Numbered from the stretch's first letter, positions 33,994-43,345 are shown. The stretch: 55,837 bases of DNA from Oscillospiraceae bacterium (GCA_022792945.1 JAAWBZ010000079.1:1-55837); one strand, 5' to 3'. Numbers and translations are program-made. Notes: generated by a model from the sequence alone, not told the origin.

Positions 33994-34824
33994 ATGGGGG
34001 AGAGCCGAGGACTTCGCTTTCTCTACCACACTGCGCCGGGCCGCACAGTGCTCCGGGCGCTTTCGGGCCGGGTCGTCTCGCGGCTGTGCGGCCGTTTCCT
34101 GGATTCGCCCCTCTCCCGGCCGCTGATCGGGCCGTTTGTGCGGAAAAACGGCATCCGCCTTTCCGACTATGTTCCCCAGGTCTATCCCAGCTTCAATGCC
34201 TTCTTCACCCGCCCCATCCGGCCGGAGCTGCGCCCCTTCCCCCAGGACCCGGCGGCCCTGGCCGCCCCCTGCGACGGTCTTCTGAGCGTCTACCCCGTGG
34301 AGGACGGCGCGGTCCTGCCGGTCAAGCAGAGCGCCTATACCATCGGGGACCTGCTGGGCGGCGATCCGCTGGCGGCGGGGTATGCCGGCGGGTACTGCCT
34401 GGTGTTCCGGCTGTGCGTGGACCACTACCACCGCTACTGCTACCTGGACAGCGGACGGAAGGGCGGGAACCGCTTTCTCCCCGGCCGGCTCCACACCGTC
34501 CGCCCCATCGCCCTGGAGGCGTATCCGGTGTTCACGCAGAACTGCCGGGAATACACCGTCCTGGAGACGGACCATTTCGGCTCGGTGGTCCAGGTAGAGG
34601 TGGGGGCCATGCTGGTGGGCCGGATCGAGAACCTCCACGGCCCCGGCCCCATCACCCGCGGGGCGGAGAAGGGCCGCTTCCTCTACGGCGGCAGCACCAT
34701 CATCCTGCTTCTGCCGCCGGGCCGCGTCCGGCTGACGCCGGCCCTGCTGGAGAACACCCGCCGGGGCGTCGAGACCCCCGTCCGTATGGGCCAGGTCCTG
34801 GGCCATGCCTGCCTGGAAGCATAA
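33994..34824 (+). CDS. psd: phosphatidylserine decarboxylase
   Basis: 276-residue proenzyme. LYGGSTIILLLPPG near residue 230 holds the GGST (LGST-type) site where self-cleavage makes the pyruvoyl group; VDHYHRYCYLDSG is the conserved histidine region, and DGLLSVYPVEDG is also typical. It turns phosphatidylserine into phosphatidylethanolamine. Three bases separate it from pssA. Confidence 0.95.
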   Translation: MGESRGLRFLYHTAPGRTVLRALSGRVVSRLCGRFLDSPLSRPLIGPFVRKNGIRLSDYVPQVYPSFNAFFTRPIRPELRPFPQDPAALAAPCDGLLSVYPVEDGAVLPVKQSAYTIGDLLGGDPLAAGYAGGYCLVFRLCVDHYHRYCYLDSGRKGGNRFLPGRLHTVRPIALEAYPVFTQNCREYTVLETDHFGSVVQVEVGAMLVGRIENLHGPGPITRGAEKGRFLYGGSTIILLLPPGRVRLTPALLENTRRGVETPVRMGQVLGHACLEA

Positions 34825-34829
34825 AAACG

Positions 34830-34860
34830 GCAAAACCTCCGGCCTGGCCGGAGGTTTTGC
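34830..34860. terminator. bidirectional terminator
   Basis: gcaaaacctccggcc / ggccggaggttttgc, 15-bp stem with one-base loop centre, between psd and the convergent anti-sigma gene. Confidence 0.9.
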
Positions 34861-34909
34861 TTTGGATTTATGAAAACGGGCGCGCCCGGTTTACACCGGA
34901 GGGACCGGA

Positions 34910-36064
34910 TCAGTGGATGGTCATCTGGATCCCGTCGGAGGTGGCGGAATAGCTGACATGGTAGCCCTCCGCGGCGTTGGCGGCGGTGGCGAAGCCGTCC
35001 TCCAGGGGGTAGACCGACAGGGTGCCGTCCTTCAGGCCGGCCAGGGCCTCGTCCAAGTCCCGGACACACGCGTCGTAGCTCTCCTGAGAGAGTGTCCCGT
35101 CCTTCAGCTCCCGGGCCAGCTTGGCCTTCTCGGCCTCGGCGTAGGGCGCGAAGGTCTCGGCGGTGTAGGCGTCGCTCTCGGCGAAGGGCTTCTGATCGGT
35201 GATGATAAATCTGCCCTCCTGGTCCTGCTCCACGTGGAGCGAGCCCACGTCCATGGCCGCGCAGACCTCGTCGGTCATAATCGTGGTGTCGATGCCGAGC
35301 TGGTCCACCAGCGCCTTGGCGGCGGCGGGGTCGGCCTTGGAGGCGTCCAGCGGCAGAGTGAACATCGCGCCCACGACGCCCTCGCGCATGGTGATGCTGC
35401 CGTCCTCGTGCATCTCGAACTGCTCTGTGCTGGGGGCCATGCCCTCATAGACCGCGAAATAGACGGTCTGGTCGGCGAACATCTCAACGCTCTCGGTCTC
35501 GAAGAGGTAATAGCCCGTGCCGTTCTCGGCGAAGGCCGTCCAGCCGCCGCCCAGGGTCCAGGCGTTGACAGACCAGGCGTTGTAGCCGCGGATGAGCGGT
35601 GTGAAAGCCAGCTCATAGGGCACCTCGGTCAGCGGCGCGCCGTCGCGGCGGTCAATGGAGAGGACCACATAGGTCCGGCTGCCGTCCACCTCGGCGGAAT
35701 AATCGGTGAGGCCCTGGCCGGACACCAGGCCCTGGAGGGTCACATTGTAGTCGCCCACGGTCTTGGTTTCCTCCACGCGCACCGCGTCCGCGCTCCCAAA
35801 GGCGGCGGCCAGGGCGGGCTGCCCACTGCGCTCGGCCACCTGTGCCGGCGAGAGCAGCAGCACGGCGGCGGATACGCTCACCGCCAGGGCGGCGACGGTG
35901 GCGGCGGCGACGGCAAATTTCTTTTTCAAGTTGGTGAATTTCATGATCTCAGGCTCCTTTTCCAGTTCACGGGCGCGCTGATGCAGCAGTGCCTGAGTCC
36001 GCGCCTCAAAGTCCGGGGAAAATGGGATCTGGTCGAAGGCCCTGCGGTAATCCTCGCGTTTCAT
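34910..36064 (-). CDS. membrane-anchored anti-sigma-like protein (DUF4179 type)
   Basis: 384 residues. A cytoplasmic N-terminus of about 45 residues (MKREDYRRAFDQIPFSPDFE) resembles the start of clostridial anti-sigma factors, followed by one helix (FAVAAATVAALAVSVSAAVLLL, about 49-70) and a large external beta-rich domain. The start overlaps the sigma gene by four bases, so it should hold its partner sigma factor in check. The external ligand is unknown. Confidence 0.85.
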   Translation of the reverse strand: MKREDYRRAFDQIPFSPDFEARTQALLHQRARELEKEPEIMKFTNLKKKFAVAAATVAALAVSVSAAVLLLSPAQVAERSGQPALAAAFGSADAVRVEETKTVGDYNVTLQGLVSGQGLTDYSAEVDGSRTYVVLSIDRRDGAPLTEVPYELAFTPLIRGYNAWSVNAWTLGGGWTAFAENGTGYYLFETESVEMFADQTVYFAVYEGMAPSTEQFEMHEDGSITMREGVVGAMFTLPLDASKADPAAAKALVDQLGIDTTIMTDEVCAAMDVGSLHVEQDQEGRFIITDQKPFAESDAYTAETFAPYAEAEKAKLARELKDGTLSQESYDACVRDLDEALAGLKDGTLSVYPLEDGFATAANAAEGYHVSYSATSDGIQMTIH

Positions 36065-36540
36065 ACGAATTCCTCCTTCAGCACTTGCCGCAGCCGCTCC
36101 CGGCCGCGGGCCAGGCGCGTGCCGACGGTCGCGGCCGGCAGGCCCAGCATTTTAGCGATCTCTTTGATGGAATACCCCTCATAATAATGGAGGTGGATGA
36201 CGCTGCTGTACTTCTCGGGCAGGGCGCGCACCGCGGCCAGGAGGGTGGTGTCCTGCTCGGAGAGGGCGGCATCCGCGGCCTCCTCCAGGGGGAGATTCCG
36301 CCGCGCGGCGGACCTTCTCAGGTCGCTGGCGCGGTGAAGGGTGGTTCGGATCAGCCACGCTCTTTCGTGTCCGGCGTCCCGGAACACGGGGCGGGTGGTG
36401 AGCAGCTTCAAAAATACCTCCTGTACCGCGTCCTCGGCGTCCGCCGGGGAATCGAGCCGGGTACAGGCCAGCCGCAGCAGCATTGCGCTGTAGGTTTCCA
36501 CCATTTGGCAGACGGTATCCTTTGCGTCCATTGGAACCAT
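36061..36540 (-). CDS. ECF RNA polymerase sigma factor
   Basis: 159 residues: region 2 (TYSAMLLRLACTRLDSPADAEDAVQEVFLKL) and region 4 (LPEKYSSVIHLHYYEGYSIKEIAKMLGLPAATV) are both standard ECF. Start ATG 36540 (MVPMDAKD) is chosen over upstream in-frame codons because gggagtgagg lies before it. Coupled to its anti-sigma gene. Confidence 0.95.
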   Translation of the reverse strand: MVPMDAKDTVCQMVETYSAMLLRLACTRLDSPADAEDAVQEVFLKLLTTRPVFRDAGHERAWLIRTTLHRASDLRRSAARRNLPLEEAADAALSEQDTTLLAAVRALPEKYSSVIHLHYYEGYSIKEIAKMLGLPAATVGTRLARGRERLRQVLKEEFV

Positions 36541-36634
36541 GTTCCTCACTCCCTTCACCCTTAACACGCCCGGGACGGCGGTTTTTTTTCAGAGACACCG
36601 AAATTTTTCCGCGGAGCCCCCGGTGTTTTCCCGG

Positions 36635-36663
36635 TTGATTCCCGCGGCGAAGTCTCGTATAAT
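36635..36663 (+). promoter_or_regulatory. promoter of the cysteine desulfurase gene
   Basis: TTGATT (36635-36640), 17-bp spacer, TATAAT (36658-36663). Confidence 0.75.
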
Positions 36664-36696
36664 AGAGGTATTCTGTGGACAATTTAGGAGCCGATC

Positions 36697-37848
36697 ATGA
36701 TCTATCTTGACAATTCCGCCACCACCCGCCCCTGCGCCGAGGCGGTGGAGGCCGTATCCGCGCTGCTGCGGGAGTGCTGGGGCAATCCCTCCTCCGGTCA
36801 CAGCCTGGGGGTGGAGGCCGCCCGCCGCCTGAGCCTGGCCCGGGGCCAGGTGGCCGCCGCCCTGGGCGCGGAGGACCCCAAGCGGATATTCTTCACCTCC
36901 GGCGGCACCGAGGCCGACAACTGGGCCATTTTCGCCGCCGCGCAGCGTCTGGGCAAGCGGGGACGGCACATCGTCACCACCGCCGTGGAGCATCACGCCG
37001 TCCTCCACCCCCTGCGGAGGCTGGAAGCGCTGGGCTTTGAGGTCACCTGCCTGCCGCCGGACGAGGGCGGCTTCGTCTCCGCCGACGCCCTCTCGGCGGC
37101 GCTGCGGCCGGACACGATCCTCGTTTCGGTGATGATGGTCAACAACGAATCCGGCGCGGTGATGCCCCTGGAGGCGATGCTCCGCCAGGTCCGGCGGCGC
37201 TGCCCCGAAGCGCTGTTCCACACCGACGCGGTTCAGGGCTTCGGCAAGCTGCCCTTCCGCGCCCGGACGCTGAAGGCGGACCTCATCACCGTCTCGGGCC
37301 ACAAGGTCCACGGTCCCAAGGGCGTGGGCGCGCTGTACGTCCGTCCCGGCCTGCAGCTGCCGCCGCTGCTGTACGGCGGGGGGCAGGAGGGGGGCCTCCG
37401 CTCGGGGACCGAGGCGCTTCCGGCCATCTGCGGCTTTGGCGCGGCCTGCGCGGCCTTTGCCCCGCGGCTGCGGGGGGACGCCGCCCATATGGCGCGGCTG
37501 CGGGACCTGTGCCGCGAGCGGCTGGCGGCCATCCCCGGCGTTGTGCTGTACGGCCAGTGCGCCGCGCCGCACATCGTGGGCGTGAGCATCCCGGGCCGCC
37601 GGAGCCAGGAGATCATCAACCGCCTCCAGGACCGGGAAATCTACGTCTCCGCCGGCTCGGCCTGCGCCAGGGGCAGGCGCAGCCACGTGCTGGAGGCCAT
37701 GAATCTGCCGCCCGCGGTGATCGACGGCGCGGTCCGGGTGAGCCTGAGCGCGGAGAACACCGAGGCGGACGTGGAGGCCCTGGCCGGCGCCCTGCGGACG
37801 TGCTTCGGAAGGACAGGGTGCGCCGCCGTCAGTCCAGCAGACCCTTGA
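36697..37848 (+). CDS. cysteine desulfurase (NifS/IscS family)
   Basis: 383-residue PLP enzyme: IYLDNSATTRPC at the start, FTSGGTEADNWAIFAA, EHHAVLHPL, TVSGHKVHGPKGVGALYV with the PLP lysine, and the active cysteine in SAGSACARGRRSH. It releases sulfur from cysteine for Fe-S clusters or thiolated tRNA. It stands alone without IscU or ThiI neighbours, so its acceptor is unclear. Confidence 0.94.
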   Translation: MIYLDNSATTRPCAEAVEAVSALLRECWGNPSSGHSLGVEAARRLSLARGQVAAALGAEDPKRIFFTSGGTEADNWAIFAAAQRLGKRGRHIVTTAVEHHAVLHPLRRLEALGFEVTCLPPDEGGFVSADALSAALRPDTILVSVMMVNNESGAVMPLEAMLRQVRRRCPEALFHTDAVQGFGKLPFRARTLKADLITVSGHKVHGPKGVGALYVRPGLQLPPLLYGGGQEGGLRSGTEALPAICGFGAACAAFAPRLRGDAAHMARLRDLCRERLAAIPGVVLYGQCAAPHIVGVSIPGRRSQEIINRLQDREIYVSAGSACARGRRSHVLEAMNLPPAVIDGAVRVSLSAENTEADVEALAGALRTCFGRTGCAAVSPADP

Positions 37849-37856
37849 TCCCAAAA

Positions 37857-37881
37857 GCGCCGGCCCTTTCCGGGCCGGCGC
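37857..37881. terminator. bidirectional terminator
   Basis: gcgccggccc / gggccggcgc stem; on the minus strand it is followed by TTTT, serving the AraC-type gene. Confidence 0.75.
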
Positions 37882-37896
37882 CTGATTTCTATTGGT

Positions 37897-39081
37897 TTAA
37901 TTCCCCAAAACGCGCTGATTCCGGTATTTTTTGGGAGAAAGCCCCGCCATTTTCTGAAAGACCTTCGTATAATAGCTCTGGTCGTGGAAGCCGCACTCAG
38001 CGGCGATGGCGGCGATGCTCATATCGGTCCCGGCCAGGAGCTTTTTGCTGTGGTCGATGCGCACCTGGTTGATATACTCCGAAATTCCGACGCCGGTCTC
38101 CTGCTTGAAGAGCATGCTGAGATAGGACTTGCTCAGATAGGCGTGCCGCGCGATCTCGTCCAGAGACGGGCGGTCGCGCCAGTTGCTGCGGATATACTGC
38201 ATGGTCTTGTAGACCGCGTCGGCGTGCTTGATCCCCGCGAAGCGGAACGCCGCGTCCATGAAGCTGTGCAGAACCTCCGACATCCACTCGCACAGCGCGT
38301 CGATGGTCTGGAGGCTGCTGATCTGCCGGAGGAAGTCCGTGCTGAAGTGGAACAGCCGCCCCATCTCCACCCCCGCGTCCGTCACCGTCCGCGAGAGCAC
38401 CACAATCAGCTCCACGCAGCGGGTCTTGACCTCGTCGAGGTTGCAGTAGCTTTGCAGGTAGATGCGCCCCAGCAGCTCGTTGAGCAGCCGCTGCACCCCC
38501 GGCTGGTCCATGTTGCGCACCAGTGTGCGCATCTCCTCCTCGGCCCGGGGGATATAGGAGTAGTCACCGTCCAGGGGGTACTGCGCCTGGATGACGTAGA
38601 GAGCGTTGAGGAAGTCGCCCTGGTCGTAGTCGCTCTGCCGCCCCTGGCCCAGCGCAGCGCCGCGCACCGCGGCCAGTCCCACCTCAATGAGGCTCCCCAT
38701 GCGCTCGGGCGGGAAGCAGCGCAGCGCCGCCGCCCCGGCGCGGAAGGCGGGGCTTTCACCCTCCAGCAGCAGGTCCTGCAATTCCCCCAGGATCACGGGG
38801 CCGAGGATCATGCCCTCCCGCCCGGGTCCGGCCAGGAACGCGCAGAAGGTCAGCCCCTTGGGGCAGTAGTAAACATAGCTGTCGCCCCACCGCCCGGCCT
38901 CCTGGAAGCCGTACTGGTGGGTCCGGACGCCGGCGTCGGCCCGGAGGGGACAGGCACGGCACACGGCGCTCAGCGAAAAGCCGCAGAGCAGCTCCTCCAC
39001 CTCCGAGGGTGCCGTGCCGCGGCACCCGCAGCCCAGCAGACCGCCCAGCTCCATCGCCAGCTGTTCCACTTCCCTGGCCAA
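37897..39081 (-). CDS. PocR-domain AraC-family regulator
   Basis: 394 residues. N-terminal sensory region with Cys pairs (LLGCGCRG; AVCRACPLRADAG) and YVYYCPKGLTFCAFL fits the PocR domain, which binds small organic ligands and often has a cysteine cluster. The C-terminus is an AraC helix-turn-helix pair (LDEIARHAYLSKSYLSMLFK, AAECGFHDQSYYTKVFQK). TTG 39081 is the likely start (LAREVEQLAMEL) with aaggaagg seven bases before; an ATG at 39165 has no site. Target unknown. Confidence 0.88.
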   Translation of the reverse strand: MAREVEQLAMELGGLLGCGCRGTAPSEVEELLCGFSLSAVCRACPLRADAGVRTHQYGFQEAGRWGDSYVYYCPKGLTFCAFLAGPGREGMILGPVILGELQDLLLEGESPAFRAGAAALRCFPPERMGSLIEVGLAAVRGAALGQGRQSDYDQGDFLNALYVIQAQYPLDGDYSYIPRAEEEMRTLVRNMDQPGVQRLLNELLGRIYLQSYCNLDEVKTRCVELIVVLSRTVTDAGVEMGRLFHFSTDFLRQISSLQTIDALCEWMSEVLHSFMDAAFRFAGIKHADAVYKTMQYIRSNWRDRPSLDEIARHAYLSKSYLSMLFKQETGVGISEYINQVRIDHSKKLLAGTDMSIAAIAAECGFHDQSYYTKVFQKMAGLSPKKYRNQRVLGN

Positions 39082-39171
39082 ACGGCACCCTTCCTTTCGC
39101 TTTGCGGCGCGCCGATGCGCGCTGCCGCTGCAAAAATGATACCATTTGGCGGCGGGGCTTGTCAAGCCCGC

Positions 39172-39615
39172 TCACGAATCCTCCTGCTGCCGGCGGTACT
39201 GGCCCAGGAGGCCGTCGTACCGCTTGCCCGTGGCGCGGTAGTAAATTTCAAAGCCCACCGTGAACACCGCCAGAAACACCAGAAAGACGCCCGCGAACAC
39301 CAACCAGGCCCCCAGCCGCCCGGCGGGGAACCAGCGGCACCACCACGCGATTGCCGAGAGCAGCGGCAGATACACCGCCGCAAACAGCGCCAGACGCAGG
39401 CTGTAGCGCATCCGCCGGATCACCCACTGGGAAAAGCACACCCCCTGGAGCAGCGACCCCGCCAAGCACGCCAGCAGCAGCCCCCACAGCACGCCCACCG
39501 GCACGCGTGCTTCTCCAAAAAACCAGCAGAACACCAGGTAAATTGCCACAGCCGCGCTGAACATCAGCGACGCGCCGGTTTTCCACGCGGCGACGAATTT
39601 CAAAAATTTCTTCAT
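39172..39615 (-). CDS. DUF3021 membrane protein
   Basis: 147 residues with four hydrophobic helices and a charged tail (YYRATGKRYDGLLGQYRRQ). DUF3021 proteins stand next to LytTR regulators, as here, where the start overlaps the stop of the LytTR gene. It is expected to be the membrane partner that controls that regulator. Confidence 0.85.
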   Translation of the reverse strand: MKKFLKFVAAWKTGASLMFSAAVAIYLVFCWFFGEARVPVGVLWGLLLACLAGSLLQGVCFSQWVIRRMRYSLRLALFAAVYLPLLSAIAWWCRWFPAGRLGAWLVFAGVFLVFLAVFTVGFEIYYRATGKRYDGLLGQYRRQQEDS

Positions 39616-40070
39616 TTGCCAAGGCTCCTTTCTACTGCCCGCAGCTTTTCCCGAATGTCCCCGGCGTACTGCCGCGAGACGCAGACCCGCTCGCCGTTGT
39701 CCATGGTCACCAGCAGCCGCCCGCCCAGCTCCGGGCGGATGGCGCGGACCCGGCGGAAGTTGATGAGCGCCGCGCGGCTGGCCCGGAGGAAGTCCAGGTC
39801 CCGCAGGCCGTCCTCCAGCTCATGAAGCCGCAGGGCCGAGGTGTAGACGGCCTCCTGGGTGTAGAGAAAGGTCCGTTTGTCCGCCGTGTCGGCATAGAGG
39901 ACGTCCCGGACGTCCAGCAGGTGCCGCTCGCCGTCCAGCGTCCCCACCAGCTTCCTCTGGTGAATGCGCAGCATGGCCACCAGGCGCAGAATCTCCTCGT
40001 CCGCCTGGGGACAGCGGATGATGACCTCTGTCTCCGGGAAGGACGGGTCCTGGGTCAGCGTGATCTTCAT
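39612..40070 (-). CDS. LytTR-family DNA-binding regulator
   Basis: 152 residues with a LytTR domain in the C-terminal 100 (YADTADKRTFLYTQEAVYTS, FLRASRAALINFRRVRAIRP). It has no receiver domain, the common form paired with DUF3021. Start ATG 40070 (MKITLTQDPS) has aaaggaggcg nine bases before. Confidence 0.92.
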   Translation of the reverse strand: MKITLTQDPSFPETEVIIRCPQADEEILRLVAMLRIHQRKLVGTLDGERHLLDVRDVLYADTADKRTFLYTQEAVYTSALRLHELEDGLRDLDFLRASRAALINFRRVRAIRPELGGRLLVTMDNGERVCVSRQYAGDIREKLRAVERSLGK

Positions 40071-40240
40071 GGCGCCGCCTCCTTTCACGACCATTGTAGC
40101 AGGCCCGCTGGAAATTGCAAGCCGCTTTGCCCCAGCGGCGGCTTTGCGCGCCTGAGCGGTCGGTTTTCCTGCGTTCGGCGGGCTTTCCGCAGTTTTAATG
40201 ACAGTTTTATTACAACTTCATTACAACTGGTCACAGCCGA

Positions 40241-40269
40241 TTGACCAGGCGGGGCGCAGGGGGTATACT
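40241..40269 (+). promoter_or_regulatory. promoter of the SLH protein gene
   Basis: TTGACC (40241-40246), 17-bp spacer, TATACT (40264-40269). Two ATTACAACT copies at 40210-40218 and 40220-40228 stand directly upstream. Confidence 0.75.
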
Positions 40270-40309
40270 ACAATTAGGATTATATAAATTTTCTTTGGGA
40301 GGTTCCGGT

Positions 40310-41452
40310 GTGAGACGTTTGAAATGGCTGTTCCTGCTGCTGGTGCTGGCGCTGGGACTGAGCTGCGGCGCGGCGGCGGCGGATGTGACCGCGGCCCGCT
40401 TCCGCGATTGGGAGGAGATTTCCCACCAGCCGGAGGTGGCAATGCTGGTGGACCTGGGGCTGGTGTCCGGCTACGGCGACGGTGCGTTCCGCCCCCTCAA
40501 CTGCGTGACCCGGGCCGAGGTGTCGAAGATCGTCACCGGCCTTCTCACCGAGGCCCGCCCGGATGCGGCGGCCCCCGGGCGCTTCCGGGACACCGCGGGC
40601 TGCTGGGCGGAGGATTATATTCAGTTCTGCGCCGACCGCGGCGTAATCTCCGGCGACGCCGAGGGGAATTTCCGCCCCGGCGACAACATCACCGCCCGGG
40701 AGCTGGCCAAGGTCCTGCTGGCGGCCCTGGGCTGCCGAACCGACGGGTACACCGGCGCGCAGTGGAGCGAGAGCGTGGACGCCGACGCGGAGCAGTTGGG
40801 GCTTTACAAGGGCTACAGCAAGGACCGCTCCCTGTTTATCACCCGGGAGGACGCCTGCCTGCTGATCAACAACGCCCTGCAGTGCAGCGTCATCACTGGC
40901 TACGGCGCGGACGGCGCGCCGCAGTACGCCCTGGACGACATGATGTCGCCCAAGAGCCTGCTGGAATACCGCTTCCAGGTGATCCCCGCCACCGGCGTGG
41001 TGGAGGCCAATGCTGTGGCAGACCTGCGCAAGGCGGGGGCGGCACTGGAGGGGAACCTGATCCACATCGGCGGCTATACCCGGGACTTTGTGGTCTCGGA
41101 GCAGACGGCGGCGGATGCCAGCCTGCTGGGCCGCCGGGTGACGCTGTACGCGCGGTTCTACCCCACCTTCAACCAAGTGTTCGGCATGCCCAGCGTCCGG
41201 GCGGAGGAGGCCTCGCTGACCCTGGCCGGCCCGCAGGAGCTCCAGGCTATTCTGGACTATGGGGCCATGACCCTGTCTGCGGACGTGCTCTACTTTGAGG
41301 ACCTTATGCCGGCCACTGCGGCCAGCCTGGACGCTATGGTCAGCGGTGACACGGTGACGGTGGTGGACCACGAGGGCGACGGGAGCGTGGACATGGTGTT
41401 CATCACCAAGGCCCCCGCGGCGGAGGCGCCGTCGGCGGAAGAGTCAGACTGA
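40310..41452 (+). CDS. SLH-domain exported protein
   Basis: 380 residues. Signal peptide (WLFLLLVLALGLSCGAAAA), then SLH repeats at about 30-160 (LGLVSGYGDGAFRPLNCVTRAEVSKIV; GVISGDAEGNFRPGDNITARELAKVL) and a C-terminal part of about 180 residues with no motif I know. GTG 40310 is the likely start, behind ggga-ggttcc. It should sit on the wall surface. Confidence 0.88.
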   Translation: MRRLKWLFLLLVLALGLSCGAAAADVTAARFRDWEEISHQPEVAMLVDLGLVSGYGDGAFRPLNCVTRAEVSKIVTGLLTEARPDAAAPGRFRDTAGCWAEDYIQFCADRGVISGDAEGNFRPGDNITARELAKVLLAALGCRTDGYTGAQWSESVDADAEQLGLYKGYSKDRSLFITREDACLLINNALQCSVITGYGADGAPQYALDDMMSPKSLLEYRFQVIPATGVVEANAVADLRKAGAALEGNLIHIGGYTRDFVVSEQTAADASLLGRRVTLYARFYPTFNQVFGMPSVRAEEASLTLAGPQELQAILDYGAMTLSADVLYFEDLMPATAASLDAMVSGDTVTVVDHEGDGSVDMVFITKAPAAEAPSAEESD

Positions 41453-41470
41453 TTTTACCCAAAATGCGGA

Positions 41471-41510
41471 AATCGGTCACACAGACCCGAGTCTGTGTGA
41501 CCGATTTTTT
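41471..41510 (+). terminator. strong intrinsic terminator
   Basis: aatcggtcacacagac / gtctgtgtgaccgatt, 16-bp perfect stem plus T run. Confidence 0.92.
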
Positions 41511-41522
41511 CCCGCTCCCGGC

Positions 41523-41735
41523 TTATTCCGCCGTGGTCTCTGCTTCTGAGACCGCCCGGGACGCTGCGGCCAGCTTGCGCTCTTTGCGGCGTTCCCGTTT
41601 GAGCAGGTTGTGGATCGGGCGGTCTCCCTCCAGACCGAAATGTGCCTCGATTTCACGATGGCTTTTTCCCTCGGCCATCATGGCCCGAATCTCGGGCAGC
41701 AATACTTGGACATGCGTGTATTGTCTTCTCGGCAT
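41523..41735 (-). CDS. small HTH protein, orphan transposase N-terminal piece
   Basis: 70 residues: MPRRQYTHVQVLLPEIRAMM, then GKSHREIEAHFGL and NLLKRERRKERKL. This is the helix-turn-helix head seen in IS3-like transposase ORFs and as orphans in Clostridia. No transposase follows, so it is a remnant or a domesticated DNA-binding protein. Confidence 0.65.
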   Translation of the reverse strand: MPRRQYTHVQVLLPEIRAMMAEGKSHREIEAHFGLEGDRPIHNLLKRERRKERKLAAASRAVSEAETTAE

Positions 41736-41759
41736 TTTTAACACCTCCCACTGCCTGTA

Positions 41760-42520
41760 TTATCCTACATTTGGGAGTCTTTGTCCAGAGGTATTTTTAG
41801 AAATTGTATCAAATCTCCGCAAATTTGCGCGTTTTATGCCATACAACTTCCGGGCGTGCATACAAATTTTCTGTTTCAAAAGCCCCGAAGGCTTCCAGCC
41901 GCCGTTGGAAGACCGGCTGCTTCCGCAGGGAAGCAGCTGCGTACAAAAATATGGCGTTTTCGAAGTTCCAGAACGTTTGTTTCGGTAAATACGTGCTATT
42001 GCAATCACAGGCCATCCGCTGAGCACAAGCGGCAGTGAGGCCTTCAAAGCTGAATAGGCAATCTGAACCGTCGTTCCTTTCCATGCCGCCACCAAAGGCG
42101 CAATCATCGTGGCCGCAAGCATAATCAGAAACGGATCGCCGGCGCATTCTGTAATATTGATTTTTATTTCTTGGTGCTGATCTGCGTGTAAAGAACCATC
42201 CGCGCCCGTTGCCGATAATCCTCCGCACAACCGAGTCCGGCAACTGTCAGCCGCAGCTCCATCGGGACGAACAGATGCCCGCCGCGGCCGTAGCGCAGGT
42301 GTCGGCGGAAGCCGTACCGCTCCAACCGTTTCACCATCTGCTCCGCAGCAAGCGCCGACGGCTACATGGCATCCAGCTTCGAGGAGATCAGCAAAAATTG
42401 CCTGGCAGACCTGCGCGAGCTTCCGGGAAAGCTGGAAGCTTCCGTCGCTGCCGCCGAAGCAAATCAGCGCCTTCCCCGTGAAATCCGTCCGTACTCATGC
42501 CCAAATCTCCGGAAAGCACG
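41760..42520 (-). pseudogene. decayed acyl-CoA thioester hydrolase (BAAT-like) and unknown membrane fragment
   Basis: On the minus strand pieces in different frames read ALICFGGSDGSFQLSRKLAQ (about 42470) and AAEQMVKRLERYGFRRHLRY followed by GRGGHLFVPMELRL (about 42350-42250), the middle and end of a BAAT-type alpha/beta hydrolase. Stops and frameshifts break it. Further on (42180-41980) a hydrophobic stretch FLIMLAATMIAPLVAAW may belong to another lost gene. Nothing here looks functional. Confidence 0.6.
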
Positions 42521-42523
42521 GGC

Positions 42524-43345
42524 CTAATCCAGCGCGATGCCCAGATAGGGCGGCGGGCAGTCTGGCGGCGGGGCCAGCCAGCGGGCCATTGCAAAGGGGG
42601 TTTCGCCGCCGGGGGTCCGCGCCAGCGCCCGGTCTGCACCCAGGGCGTGGGCCAGGAACGCGGCGTCATCCCGGGGCACAGCAGGGGTCAGCAGCTCATA
42701 GACCACAGCGCGGCCCGCGGCGTCCAGGGCGGCGCAGGCCAGGGCCGTATAGCCGTCCCGCTCCAAGCGGTACAGCCCGCCGCCGTACTGACGGGCGACG
42801 GCCCGCTGGTACGACAGGACCGGCACCGGGCAGGAGACATACGCCCGCCCCGCCAGCATCGCCTCCCGCAGCTCCAGATATTCCGGCGCGCTGACTTCTT
42901 CCAGGCGGCCCGCCCCCGGGGCAGCTTCCGCCTCCAGAAGGCTGACCGCCGTATAATCGGCGTAGCCGTGCCGCGCGTAAAACCCCCGCAGGGACGCCTC
43001 CCCCGGCACCAGCAGCAGGGTGCGGAAGCCCTGGGAGGCCAGAAAGCCCGCGGCATAGGCCAGCAGCCGGCCGCAGAGGCCCCGGCCCCGGGCTGATTCC
43101 TCCGTGGCCACGGCGTAGAGGTACGCCGCCGGCCACCCCCGCCGGCCAAAGCAGATCGTCTCCGGCAGCCAGCAGACCATGGCCCGGACCTGTTCGTCCT
43201 CCCGCACCGTCAGGACGGTTTCCGGCCGGTAGAGGGTGTCGAAAAAGGCGCCGATGCAGGCGTCGCCGTCCCCGAACGCCTGCTTCCACAGCGCCTTGAG
43301 CGCCGGCACGTCGCCGCGGCGGGAGGGGCCGGTCTCCAGGCTCAC
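42524..43345 (-). CDS. GNAT-family N-acetyltransferase
   Basis: 273 residues. The acetyl-CoA motif ATEESARGRGLCGRLLAYA (about 80-98) is plain; GFYARHGYADYTAV is the usual end of the GNAT core. The C-terminal 130 residues resemble the second half of Eis-like or two-domain acetyltransferases. It overlaps the upstream DUF2156 gene by four bases. Substrate unknown. Confidence 0.88.
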   Translation of the reverse strand: MSLETGPSRRGDVPALKALWKQAFGDGDACIGAFFDTLYRPETVLTVREDEQVRAMVCWLPETICFGRRGWPAAYLYAVATEESARGRGLCGRLLAYAAGFLASQGFRTLLLVPGEASLRGFYARHGYADYTAVSLLEAEAAPGAGRLEEVSAPEYLELREAMLAGRAYVSCPVPVLSYQRAVARQYGGGLYRLERDGYTALACAALDAAGRAVVYELLTPAVPRDDAAFLAHALGADRALARTPGGETPFAMARWLAPPPDCPPPYLGIALD

